Part shown: positions 1 to 5,651 of the stretch, piece by piece
How the letters are laid out: the number at the start of each line of letters is the position of its first letter
Numbering within the stretch: the first letter of the stretch is position 1
From: an uncultured Alphaproteobacteria bacterium
Lineage (GTDB): Bacteria > Pseudomonadota > Alphaproteobacteria > RF32 > CAG-239
Reading direction: 5' to 3'
Assembly: GCA_944391365.1 (NCBI GenBank)
Contig: CALXTH010000023.1
Coordinates: 1 to 6,902 of the forward strand
Length of the DNA: 6,902 bases
The notes under the pieces: model-generated
What the model saw: only the letters and a program-made list of their open reading frames with translations
What the model was told of the DNA's origin: nothing
The model's database searches: none
Made by a program: the position numbers and the translations under genes

Positions 1-2
1 TG

Positions 3-989
3 ACCTTTCATGTTCAGGAAGAACGCCGTGCCGAAATCTGCGCCAACCATTCGGTCACCCACCTGGCCCACCGCGCCCTGCGTGATGTTCTCGGAGCCCA
101 TGTGGCCCAAAAAGGCTCTCTGGTCGGCCCCGACAGAATGCGGTTTGATATTTCCCACCCCAAACAGATTACCGCGGAAGAACTGCGTCAGGTTGAAAAT
201 ATCGTTAACGAAGCCATCCGTAAAAACTATCCGATTACAACCACATTGATGACTCAGGAAGAAGCCATAAAACTCGGCGCCATGGCTCTGTTTGGCGAAA
301 AATACGGAGATGAAGTCCGCGTCATCACCATGGGCGATGAAAACGAAGTCTTTTCCCGCGAACTCTGCGGCGGAACACATGCCAAACGCACCGGAGACAT
401 CGGCTATTTCAATATTGTCAGTGAAAGCGCCGTTGCTGCCGGCATCCGCCGTATTGAGTGTGTCACCGGCCGCGGCGCCGAAGAATACGCCCAACACATG
501 GAAGACAAGCTGCACGCGGTCTGTCAGGTTTTAAAATCTGATTTCAATAACTTGGAAAGCAGAGTCAAACAATTGCTTGAAGAAAAGAAAAAACTTGAAA
601 ACGACCTGCTGAACCTGAAAAAAAGCTTTGTCAATAACAAAGCCGCAGATAACAAAGATGATATTGAAGTCGTCAACGGCGTCAAATTCATCGCCAGGGC
701 TATTCCGGATGTCCACCCCAAAGAACTCAAAGCCTTCATTGATGAAATCAACAAATCGCTCGGCTCGGGCATCGTCGTTCTGGGAACCGGCAAAGACGGC
801 AAAGCCTCAATCGTCGTCGGCGTCACCAAAGACCTGACCAATAAATATTCGGCCATTGACCTGGTCAAAGTTGCCTCTGCCGCGGTCGGCGGACAGGGTG
901 GCGGCGGCCGTCCCGACATGGCTCAGGCCGGCGGCCCTGACGGCAATAAACTTGAAGCCGCCTTCACCGCCGTCAAACAGGCAATTTAA
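3..989 (+). CDS. alaS: Alanine--tRNA ligase, C-terminal part (5' end outside window)
   Basis: AlaRS charges tRNA-Ala with alanine in the cytoplasm and clears mischarged tRNA. The reading frame is already open at base 3, so the catalytic domain lies upstream; about 328 residues remain of a protein usually near 875. Visible in order are the editing-domain zinc motif HSVTH (fragment residues 16-20), the conserved stretch QKGSLVGPDRMRFDISH just after it, and the second zinc motif CGGTH (122-126). A charged coiled-coil linker follows (roughly 175-205, many K/E/L). The C-terminal DHHA1-type domain ends in a glycine-rich segment, GGQGGGGRPDMAQAGG. Both histidines and the Cys/His pair of the editing site are intact, so this portion looks functional. 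Base composition is more GC-rich than the genes to its right. The next gene is convergent; I see no convincing terminator after the stop. Confidence 0.97.
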   Translation, partial: TFHVQEERRAEICANHSVTHLAHRALRDVLGAHVAQKGSLVGPDRMRFDISHPKQITAEELRQVENIVNEAIRKNYPITTTLMTQEEAIKLGAMALFGEKYGDEVRVITMGDENEVFSRELCGGTHAKRTGDIGYFNIVSESAVAAGIRRIECVTGRGAEEYAQHMEDKLHAVCQVLKSDFNNLESRVKQLLEEKKKLENDLLNLKKSFVNNKAADNKDDIEVVNGVKFIARAIPDVHPKELKAFIDEINKSLGSGIVVLGTGKDGKASIVVGVTKDLTNKYSAIDLVKVASAAVGGQGGGGRPDMAQAGGPDGNKLEAAFTAVKQAI

Positions 990-1216
990 TCAATCCACGA
1001 ATTGTTCCCAAAAATTCGGACAATTCACAAAAACAGAGCTGCTGTCGCCATTCCTGACCGGAAAATCCATATCACCTGATATAATATTTGGTCTGAAGGT
1101 AAACGATAACAGCTCTCTTTTGTACAATAAATTAAATTATTGGCAGGAAATGTTTCAAAAGAGCAAAATCAAATATCTAGAACAACAGCTAAAGTAAACA
1201 AATTCTGTCAATACCT
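990..1216. other. Convergent intergenic spacer, no gene recognised
   Basis: This AT-rich spacer separates the 3' ends of alaS and the cysteine-rich gene. It holds only weak structure: a 6-bp inverted repeat gaattg/caattc at 999-1004/1021-1026, and an imperfect long hairpin with arms ctcttttg (1115-1122) and caaaagag (1156-1163) enclosing caataa/ttattg. Neither is followed by a clear T-tract, so I do not call a terminator for either gene. An isolated extended -10-like string TGATATAAT sits at 1077-1085 (+) without a recognisable -35. Confidence 0.5.
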
Positions 1217-2674
1217 TTAACAAGGAGTGTTACTGGGGGTATCAAATCTGCTATGTAATTTTTCTGTAGCATCAGAAACACATCTACCATTCACTTTTCC
1301 TTTACAAATTTGCCAATTTTCTCCCGTCGTATGTAAAAAACCACCAATACACGATGTTGTTCTATTTCTAATCCTAATAACACATCCTCGACAGGTATCA
1401 TAATTTCCACCTCCAGAACTTGAAGACGAAGAAGAACTGCTGGAGCTCGAAGACGAACTGGAAGAAGATGGATATGACGGGCAAGATTTGCAACAGGTTC
1501 TGGTTCCGCCGCAGCCGTTTGAACAGGAGGTTGTTCCACAGGAACAGCCGGTTTGGTTAGAGAGCGGGGTACAGCAGGCTTTACAAGAGCTGTATTTTGT
1601 TGAGCCGCCCCAAGTGCAGGATGAGGCACCGGAAGCCTTGCCGCAGGAACAGGATTTGTAGCTGCTTGGACACTGGCAGCTGGCATATTTCCCGCCACAG
1701 GCGGTGCCGACACCCTGTAACGGCGATGAACAGGTGTAAAGGTCTGACCGGCAGACACATTTATCAAAATAATTGGCGTCGTATGGGCAGCGCCGGTTGA
1801 TGTTCTGAACCGAGTTGCAAGATCCGGTTTGGGTATAGCCGTCTTCTTTGCAGGCTCTGGCGTTATCCAGCTGGCAGGAGGCATATTTCCCACCGCAGCT
1901 TTCCCCCACGCCGTAATAAGGTTTGGTGCAGGTGACCAGTCCCGGTTTGCAGACACATTTTTCAAAATAAGAATTATCATAAGGACAGAAGTTGACCGGG
2001 TTTTCAACCGAATTACATTTTGTTGTCACATATCCCTCTTTATTGCAGCGTTCTTTGTTATCCAATTCCCATTCGGGGTCATCACCGTTTCCGTTATCAC
2101 CGCCGGATGAACCACCACCGCCCGGCGTTCCTCCGGAAGAATTATCCGGCGTATTCGCTCCGCCATAATCATACTCATCCCCCCGACAATTCCCCGCGTC
2201 GGTAATGAAGCAGACCGATACAAGCTGCACGAGGTTTGTTCGAGGGTTCCCTCCCTGTTGTATAGGGAGGGACAGGGAGGGTGAGTGGTGGCTAATTGTA
2301 TCCGAATTAATCACACCCCTCCTAACCTCCCCTATATCTACAGGGGAGGAAAATATTGCTAATTTATTTTTATTATGGATTGCTTCGTCGGACGATGTCC
2401 TCCTCGCAATGACAGAGTTTTTTTCATGGTTCGGTTGTTGTGTTAAGGCAAACAGAGGCGACGGGGATTCCGGGCGGTGTGTGTATGAAGGGACGAAAAG
2501 ACTTTCCGTCCCGGATGTGTAGATAGATGAGATCCCGGAAGCCTCGTCATAATCAGTAATTAATAAAGAGGAAGAAAGTTTTGAGGCCGTTTGAGTCGCG
2601 TCGGAAAATCCATGGGCAGCCAAAAAAGCCACGCATGAACAGGATACAAAAAGTATCGGTCTGAACATCATCAT
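1217..2674 (-). CDS. Cysteine-rich modular secreted protein with serine linker and in-frame repeat insertions
   Basis: A 485-residue predicted exported protein of unknown function. I chose the ATG at 2674 because AAAGG (2686-2682) lies 7 bases upstream. An earlier ATG at 2716 falls inside the -10 box and would not be transcribed. Residues 1-22 form a signal peptide (MMMFRP, then a hydrophobic core ending AFLAAHG). Residues 23-86 are an ordinary-looking N-terminal region. About 87-145 are encoded by three palindromic repeats. Residues 171-200 are a Gly/Ser/Asn/Asp linker. Two Cys modules follow (203-267 and 268-333), each with CNSV, CPYD, KCVC, GVGxxCGGKYASC and seven cysteines. Then come a shorter Cys-dense region (334-399), an 18-Ser tract (403-420) and a 65-residue tail with five cysteines. 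Disulfide-bonded surface or secreted placement is likely. The module is shared in part with the exported protein at 5652-6455. No enzymatic motif is visible. Confidence 0.85.
   Translation of the reverse strand: MMMFRPILFVSCSCVAFLAAHGFSDATQTASKLSSSLLITDYDEASGISSIYTSGTESLFVPSYTHRPESPSPLFALTQQPNHEKNSVIARRTSSDEAIHNKNKLAIFSSPVDIGEVRRGVINSDTISHHSPSLSLPIQQGGNPRTNLVQLVSVCFITDAGNCRGDEYDYGGANTPDNSSGGTPGGGGSSGGDNGNGDDPEWELDNKERCNKEGYVTTKCNSVENPVNFCPYDNSYFEKCVCKPGLVTCTKPYYGVGESCGGKYASCQLDNARACKEDGYTQTGSCNSVQNINRRCPYDANYFDKCVCRSDLYTCSSPLQGVGTACGGKYASCQCPSSYKSCSCGKASGASSCTWGGSTKYSSCKACCTPLSNQTGCSCGTTSCSNGCGGTRTCCKSCPSYPSSSSSSSSSSSSSSSSSSGGGNYDTCRGCVIRIRNRTTSCIGGFLHTTGENWQICKGKVNGRCVSDATEKLHSRFDTPSNTPC
1415..1468 (-). 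repeat. Polyserine-coding tract (18 consecutive Ser codons)
   Basis: Eighteen serine codons in a row separate the Cys-dense part from the C-terminal tail of the cysteine-rich protein. All six serine codons occur (TCT, TCC, TCA, TCG, AGT, AGC) in irregular order. The tract is therefore not a simple DNA microsatellite but looks maintained at protein level as a flexible linker. Confidence 0.9.
1676..2068 (-). repeat. Two tandem Cys-module repeats inside the coding sequence
   Basis: The first unit is residues 203-267 (2068-1874) and the second residues 268-333 (1873-1676) of the cysteine-rich protein. They align nearly end to end: LDN, C, EGY/DGY, T, CNSV, CPYD, YF, KCVC, L-TC, GVG, CGGKYASCQ. 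Each unit carries seven cysteines at matching places. The repeat is conserved in protein but diverged in DNA, implying an old duplication kept by selection. Confidence 0.9.
2248..2283 (+). repeat. Palindromic repeat element, copy A (inside coding sequence)
   Basis: A perfect 9-bp inverted repeat tccctccct (2248-2256) / agggaggga (2264-2272) with a 7-base loop is followed after a short gap by a second agggaggg (2274-2281) and tg. This pyrimidine arm, loop, purine arm, 2 bases, second purine arm layout is also seen in copies B and D. It is read through in frame by the cysteine-rich gene on the other strand. Confidence 0.75.
2314..2349 (-). repeat. Palindromic repeat element, copy B (inside coding sequence, opposite orientation)
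   Basis: Read on the minus strand: cctcccct, 8-base loop, aggggagg, tt, aggaggggtg. The arms at 2342-2349 and 2326-2333 are perfectly complementary. It has the same layout as copies A and D. It faces copy A head to head with about 30 bases between them, flanked by gtga/tcac, so A and B may be one composite palindromic element. It is translated in frame as part of the cysteine-rich protein. Confidence 0.75.
2376..2415 (-). repeat. Dispersed 'tcattgcgagg...gaagcaatcc' type repeat, copy C (inside coding sequence)
   Basis: The segment has terminal inverted repeats attgc (2379-2383) / gcaat (2406-2410) and inner palindromes cgtc-g-gacg and ggac-gat-gtcc. From memory it matches a widespread intergenic repeat, common in alphaproteobacterial and other genomes, whose spurious translation gives strings like IARRTSSDEAIHN. 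Here that string is part of a long open reading frame (residues about 87-102 of the cysteine-rich protein). Confidence 0.7.
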
Positions 2675-2677
2675 AAT

Positions 2678-2743
2678 ATCACCTTTACAATCTACAATTA
2701 TCTCCACGACTCCCATTATATCAGAAAAGAAAATTATTGTAAA
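2678..2743 (-). promoter_or_regulatory. Strong promoter and ribosome binding site of the large cysteine-rich gene
   Basis: On the minus strand: -35 TTTACA (2743-2738), a 17-base spacer (2737-2721), and -10 TATAAT (2720-2715) preceded by TGA, i.e. an extended -10. Transcription should start near 2708, giving a leader of about 34 bases with AAAGGTGAT (2686-2678) just before the ATG at 2674. The -10 contains the ATG at 2716, which excludes that codon as start. An AT-rich block upstream of the -35 (to about 2757) is shared with the promoter at 6494-6522. Confidence 0.85.
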
Positions 2744-2832
2744 TAATAAATTTCAAGAAAAGACAAAAAAATGATGCAAAAAGAAAAGTCAGCTTTTCCA
2801 TAAAAAAGAATGCTGATAAATCATAATATTTG

Positions 2833-2884
2833 TTGCAAATTTTACCGAATAACTTAGTATGTAACCAAACCAGTCGATTCAGGA
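2833..2884 (+). promoter_or_regulatory. Possible promoter and ribosome binding site for the membrane operon
   Basis: A modest -35-like TTGCAA (2833-2838), 16 bases, and TAGTAT (2855-2860), each 4 of 6 to consensus, lie ahead of AGGA (2881-2884), which is 7 bases from the ATG at 2892. The ribosome binding site is convincing; the promoter is only a candidate. Confidence 0.35.
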
Positions 2885-2891
2885 TAAAAAA

Positions 2892-3560
2892 ATGAATGCA
2901 TATATATTAAGAAGATTGTTTCCGTTTTACATTTTTGCCATCATTGCTGAAATTGCATTCAGTATTTTAAGCATACTAATATCCCCCGAAACAATTTCCC
3001 TTTCATTCGGAACCATTGTCAAAGGACTGGGCATTCTGCTCCTGACCACAACCTCCGCCTTTTTGATTATGATGATTCCGTATGTTATATATTTCATCCT
3101 GCTTCCGCAAAAATGGCAAAACAACAAATTCGATAAAATCACTACTCTGATTTTCTTTGTTCTCTATACAACAATAACTTACGGAGAAGAAATCATCAGT
3201 GCTCTGTTTGGCGAAGGTTATTTCAGCCATGACAGTCTAAACATAAAAGAAACCCTGTCTTACTTATCTTCCCAATCAACTCTTTTATCCGGGCTCGTTC
3301 TGTTAATTGCGGCCAGTTGTTTCATCGCGCACCGTTACCTCATTCCCGACAGACAATCTCCAAAAATCATCAACCGGCTGTTTCAGGGGATCATCTACGG
3401 GCTGGTCTGTTCCCTCACCTTTCTGAACATCAATCAGGATACCTTGCGCATCAGCCAGGATCAATATACCAACCACCTGGCCAGCGAGGGAACTTATGAC
3501 TTATTAAAAAATTCCGTCACCCGATACGGGCATGACATCTTAGTCAAACAACCGTCATAA
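2892..3560 (+). CDS. Five-helix membrane protein resembling a truncated LTA synthase/phosphoglycerol transferase N-terminus
   Basis: A 222-residue integral membrane protein. Hydrophobic segments lie roughly at 10-32, 44-72, 82-105, 132-150 and 164-182. The layout, five helices and then a soluble stretch, is that of the membrane half of LtaS/OpgB-type sulfatase-fold phosphoglycerol transferases. The post-membrane stretch (DQYTNHLASEGTYDLL, then SVTRYGHD) resembles the linker seen there (N-LAxNGxY-R pattern). The catalytic alkaline-phosphatase-fold domain that should follow is absent: the frame stops at 3560 and the next gene begins 15 bases later. It may be a decayed gene, a deliberate stand-alone membrane domain, or an unrelated membrane protein. 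ATG 2892 is supported by AGGA 7 bases upstream. It is probably co-transcribed with the downstream lipid-kinase-like gene. The family assignment is by eye and uncertain. Confidence 0.6.
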   Translation: MNAYILRRLFPFYIFAIIAEIAFSILSILISPETISLSFGTIVKGLGILLLTTTSAFLIMMIPYVIYFILLPQKWQNNKFDKITTLIFFVLYTTITYGEEIISALFGEGYFSHDSLNIKETLSYLSSQSTLLSGLVLLIAASCFIAHRYLIPDRQSPKIINRLFQGIIYGLVCSLTFLNINQDTLRISQDQYTNHLASEGTYDLLKNSVTRYGHDILVKQPS

Positions 3561-3575
3561 TCAGGGATTCTGTCA

Positions 3576-4265
3576 ATGCCTTATCCGTCAAAATGCAAAG
3601 AGTTCATAAAAAGCAGAGACACCCACCGCCTCAACAAAATTCTGAACACCCGTAATTTAAAACTCAGTAAATCGTTCAAAAACGAATTTTACCGCAAATC
3701 CATTCACCTGAGTTCATTATGGATTCCGGCATTGATATACATTGCCCACCCCGGTATTTCCATTACATTTTTCAGCCTTTTGCTGATTGGCGATGCCCTG
3801 ATAGAATACGGCAACTTTAAAAAATGGAAATGGGCAAGGCGCTCCTTTGGGATAATGTTTTATAAAACCCTGCGCAACAAAGAACGCATTCACACTCATT
3901 TTCAGGTAACCGGCTCAATGTATGTTCTGGCCGCTGCCATCATCTGCACCATGTTGTTCAGCAAACCCATCGCCGCCATAGCCCTGACCGTTATGCTGAC
4001 TTCTGACGCCTGCGCCGCCCTGTTTGGCAAAGCATTCGGCACCCGGAAACTTTACAAAAGCAAATCGCTGGAAGGAACAACCGCCTTTTTTGTCTGCACC
4101 CTGATTGTCATGATTTTGTACAATCCGCTTTATCCGGTCACCTACGCCAGTATTATCGCCGCTGCAGTGGCAACTCTGGCCGAAATGTTTGAAGACAAGA
4201 TTGAAATTGATGACAATCTTTCCATCCCGCTGTTTATCGGCATCACCCTGACTCTGCTCAACTGA
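3576..4265 (+). CDS. Diacylglycerol/polyprenol kinase family protein (CTP-dependent, SEC59/DGK1/VTE5-like)
   Basis: A 229-residue membrane enzyme predicted to phosphorylate a lipid alcohol (diacylglycerol, polyprenol or similar) using CTP at the inner membrane. Family hallmarks seen are an early RKSIHLSS motif (40-47), GDALIEYGNF (72-81), SDACAALFGKAFG (143-155), KSLEGT (163-168), and the C-terminal acidic cluster AEMFEDKIEIDDNLSIP (202-218). Several hydrophobic helices lie between 44 and 229. Length is typical for compact bacterial members. AGGGA (3563-3567) precedes ATG 3576 by 8 bases, and the 15-base gap to the preceding membrane gene implies an operon. If the upstream protein belonged to a phosphoglycerol transferase system, this enzyme could recycle the diacylglycerol by-product, but that is inference. 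A phosphatidate cytidylyltransferase-like role is an alternative. No clear terminator follows. Confidence 0.8.
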   Translation: MPYPSKCKEFIKSRDTHRLNKILNTRNLKLSKSFKNEFYRKSIHLSSLWIPALIYIAHPGISITFFSLLLIGDALIEYGNFKKWKWARRSFGIMFYKTLRNKERIHTHFQVTGSMYVLAAAIICTMLFSKPIAAIALTVMLTSDACAALFGKAFGTRKLYKSKSLEGTTAFFVCTLIVMILYNPLYPVTYASIIAAAVATLAEMFEDKIEIDDNLSIPLFIGITLTLLN

Positions 4266-4335
4266 GTCGCTCGCTGCCTTTAAAATTTTTCCTGAAAGCA
4301 CACATTATCCCGTTGATTTTTCAACAAAAGTATAT

Positions 4336-4392
4336 TTTTTGACAAATTCTACAAAATAATGCTTGACATTTGTCAAAAATTTATGTTATATT
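4336..4392 (+). promoter_or_regulatory. Promoter with operator-like inverted repeats ahead of the 122-residue gene
   Basis: -35 TTGACA (4363-4368), 18 bases, -10 TATATT (4387-4392) preceded by TGT. The -35 sits in a perfect palindrome TTGACA-tt-TGTCAA (4363-4376). In addition a 12-bp perfect inverted repeat, tttttgacaaat (4336-4347) and atttgtcaaaaa (4368-4379), brackets a 20-base gap. Such symmetry over a -35 suggests a repressor site. An upstream ATG at 4359 overlaps this region and is rejected as start. Confidence 0.6.
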
Positions 4393-4445
4393 GTACTCAG
4401 TTAAATACAATTATTTTTATTATTAATCTTCTAAATATTTTCACC

Positions 4446-4814
4446 ATGTGTAAGAAAAATAAATTAGCAGTAGAAAAATTGAGTGCAGATACAGTCGCTA
4501 AAAAGACAAAAACACCTTTTGAAAGATTGTACACCGTTGTTTTAAACCACAACGCCTCCGGCAAAAAGGACGCCAAGAACGAACGGTTCAAGAAAGGCAT
4601 TCCCTATATTGTCTGGGCAACCGACATCACAAAAGGCTTTGTAAAAATCAGAGAAGTTTTCGGCGGCGGCTCTCCGGTTGAAATTCCGACCTCAGATTGC
4701 CGCTTTACGCATTCTGACATTTTGGAAATCAACGGCTGCCAGTATAAAGAAAAAATGATCAACGGTGTATATCATTACATTGAGGTCAACAAACTGGCTC
4801 GTCACTCTGCTTAA
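4446..4814 (+). CDS. Hypothetical protein, 122 residues
   Basis: I do not recognise this family. The start ATG 4446 (MCKKNKLAVEKL) is chosen because the promoter lies at 4363-4392; the longer frame from 4359 would begin inside it. No Shine-Dalgarno sequence is visible before the ATG (tattttcacc), unlike most other genes here. The protein has a basic N-terminal 30 residues with many Lys, no signal peptide and no membrane helix. A probably beta-rich body follows (KGIPYIVWATDITKGFVKI, then GGGSPVEIPTSDCRF, then YKEKMINGVYHYIEV). It is likely a soluble cytosolic protein, transcribed alone, with its own promoter and a terminator at 4862-4894. Its upstream region resembles that of the next small gene, which suggests related regulation or origin, though the two proteins show no clear sequence similarity by eye. 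Confidence 0.7.
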   Translation: MCKKNKLAVEKLSADTVAKKTKTPFERLYTVVLNHNASGKKDAKNERFKKGIPYIVWATDITKGFVKIREVFGGGSPVEIPTSDCRFTHSDILEINGCQYKEKMINGVYHYIEVNKLARHSA

Positions 4815-4861
4815 AAGAAATTCGCGTTGCGAAACGCTGCTTTTGTTATAGACACAAAAAG

Positions 4862-4900
4862 AATCCCTGCCGCTCTTAACCAGCCGCAGGGATTTGCTTT
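4862..4900 (+). terminator. Intrinsic terminator after the 122-residue gene
   Basis: A perfect 9-bp stem aatccctgc (4862-4870) / gcagggatt (4886-4894) with a 15-base loop is preceded by an A-run and followed by a short, interrupted T-stretch (tttgcttt). The stem is good but the T-tract weak. Confidence 0.6.
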
Positions 4901-4913
4901 ATATAAAAAACAA

Positions 4914-4976
4914 TTGACAAATTCACCAAAATATGATGATATGCGCTTGAAATTATATTATTTGTACTTTTATTAT
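4914..4976 (+). promoter_or_regulatory. Upstream region of the 126-residue gene: shared TTGACAAATTC element and promoter
   Basis: TTGACAAATTC, two variable bases, then CAAAATA (4914-4933) matches 18 of 20 bases of 4339-4358 upstream of the preceding gene. The best promoter fit is TTGAAA (4947-4952), 18 bases, TATTAT (4971-4976), which would start transcription about 17 bases before ATG 5000. TTGACA at 4914 has no well-placed -10, so it may be an operator element instead. Confidence 0.45.
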
Positions 4977-4999
4977 TCACATTAAAATTTTTTAAGGTT

Positions 5000-5380
5000 A
5001 TGAAACTTCCCAATGGACTTTCAAGCCGGCATTTAAAACGCAGCACCGCCAAAGATGCCCTGTCTGCTTATGCCGAGAGACTGGAGATTCTCATTGACAA
5101 CAATGCAGAACCCGAAGACACTTCCGTAACGTTCCTCCGCAACACGCGGCTCTACCAGCAAAATTCCGCCTATCCGATGTGGACGCTCAGCGGAATAATA
5201 GAAGAAGCCGGACACACCTCTGAAGTTATTGTCTATTATGACTTCAGCAACGGCATGACATGTTACATCAACAAACGGTCCGTCAGATGTCATCCCCTGC
5301 CCGGTTATATTAATTTAAAAGGTATAAATCTGGTAAAAACAACAAAAAGCAATGACATCGTCTACGAACCGAAGAAGTAA
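5000..5380 (+). CDS. Hypothetical protein, 126 residues
   Basis: I do not recognise this family. It has no signal peptide or membrane segment. The N-terminus is likely helical (HLKRSTAKDALSAYAERLEI, about residues 11-30). The rest reads as alternating beta strands (YPMWTLSGIIEEAG, SEVIVYYDFSNGMTCYI) with a W-T pattern faintly like that of the preceding small protein. It contains two cysteines. AAGG (4994-4997) lies only 2 bases before the ATG, which is closer than ideal. The gene stands alone between its own promoter region and a strong terminator, so it is a single-gene unit. Function cannot be assigned from sequence alone. Confidence 0.7.
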   Translation: MKLPNGLSSRHLKRSTAKDALSAYAERLEILIDNNAEPEDTSVTFLRNTRLYQQNSAYPMWTLSGIIEEAGHTSEVIVYYDFSNGMTCYINKRSVRCHPLPGYINLKGINLVKTTKSNDIVYEPKK

Positions 5381-5390
5381 TCAAACCTGA

Positions 5391-5433
5391 AACACCTGCT
5401 TGTCCTCACAAGACGCAGGTGTTATTTTTTTTT
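5391..5433 (+). terminator. Strong intrinsic terminator after the 126-residue gene
   Basis: The perfect 9-bp stem aacacctgc (5391-5399) / gcaggtgtt (5415-5423) can be extended inside the loop by ttgt/acaa. It is followed by one A and nine T. This is a textbook rho-independent terminator 11 bases after the stop codon. Confidence 0.92.
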
Positions 5434-5530
5434 GAAAAACAATTCCCTCCCGCCTTGAAATCCCCCCTTTTGTGATTATTTTAAATTTTGCATTGCAATT
5501 TAAATCCGGTGCAGCTTGTGCAACAGCTTC

Positions 5531-5569
5531 CCTCCCCTTTTAAAGGAATTAAGGGGAGGAAAGGAGGGA
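5531..5569 (+). repeat. Palindromic repeat element, copy D (intergenic)
   Basis: cctcccctt (5531-5539) pairs perfectly with aaggggagg (5551-5559) around an 11-base loop, followed by aa and aggaggga (5562-5569). The order of arms and the second purine arm are the same as in copies A and B inside the cysteine-rich gene about 3 kb away. It lies in the 271-base spacer between the convergent ends of the 126-residue gene and the second cysteine-rich gene. The rest of that spacer shows only degenerate C-rich and AT-rich sequence and an inverted repeat at 5506-5513/5623-5630. Confidence 0.75.
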
Positions 5570-5651
5570 TTTATAAAAATAAATCCACGACAATTTCCTC
5601 CTCACATATTAAATTCCAGAATTGCACCGGAATTTAAGCTAAAATTAATCC

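Noticed and set aside
524..919. Minus-strand open frames inside alaS
   Set aside because: Shadows of the alaS reading frame, without start signals or recognisable product.
999..1026. Inverted repeat gaattg/caattc after alaS as a terminator
   Set aside because: Short AT-rich stem without a following T-tract.
1077..1197. Extended -10 TGATATAAT (+) and a 15-codon frame starting MFQKSK at 1150
   Set aside because: No -35, a poorly spaced ribosome site, and AT-rich context. Too weak to call a promoter or microprotein.
1676..2068. CRISPR-like or tandem DNA repeats
   Set aside because: The repeats are conserved as protein (Cys modules) with diverged DNA and no spacer pattern.
2205..2522. Plus-strand open frame of 105 residues
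   Set aside because: Antisense to the cysteine-rich gene and composed largely of the palindromic repeats. No start signals.
2675..2716. Longer start (ATG 2716) for the large cysteine-rich gene
   Set aside because: This ATG lies within the TATAAT box. The added residues precede a proper signal peptide, and a good ribosome binding site serves ATG 2674.
4359..4445. Longer start (ATG 4359) for the 122-residue gene
   Set aside because: It overlaps the promoter and its palindromes, so it would lie upstream of the transcription start.
4821..4840. Short hairpin gcgtt-gcga-aacgc after the 122-residue gene
   Set aside because: Only 5 bp with a broken T-tract. The stem at 4862-4894 is the better terminator.
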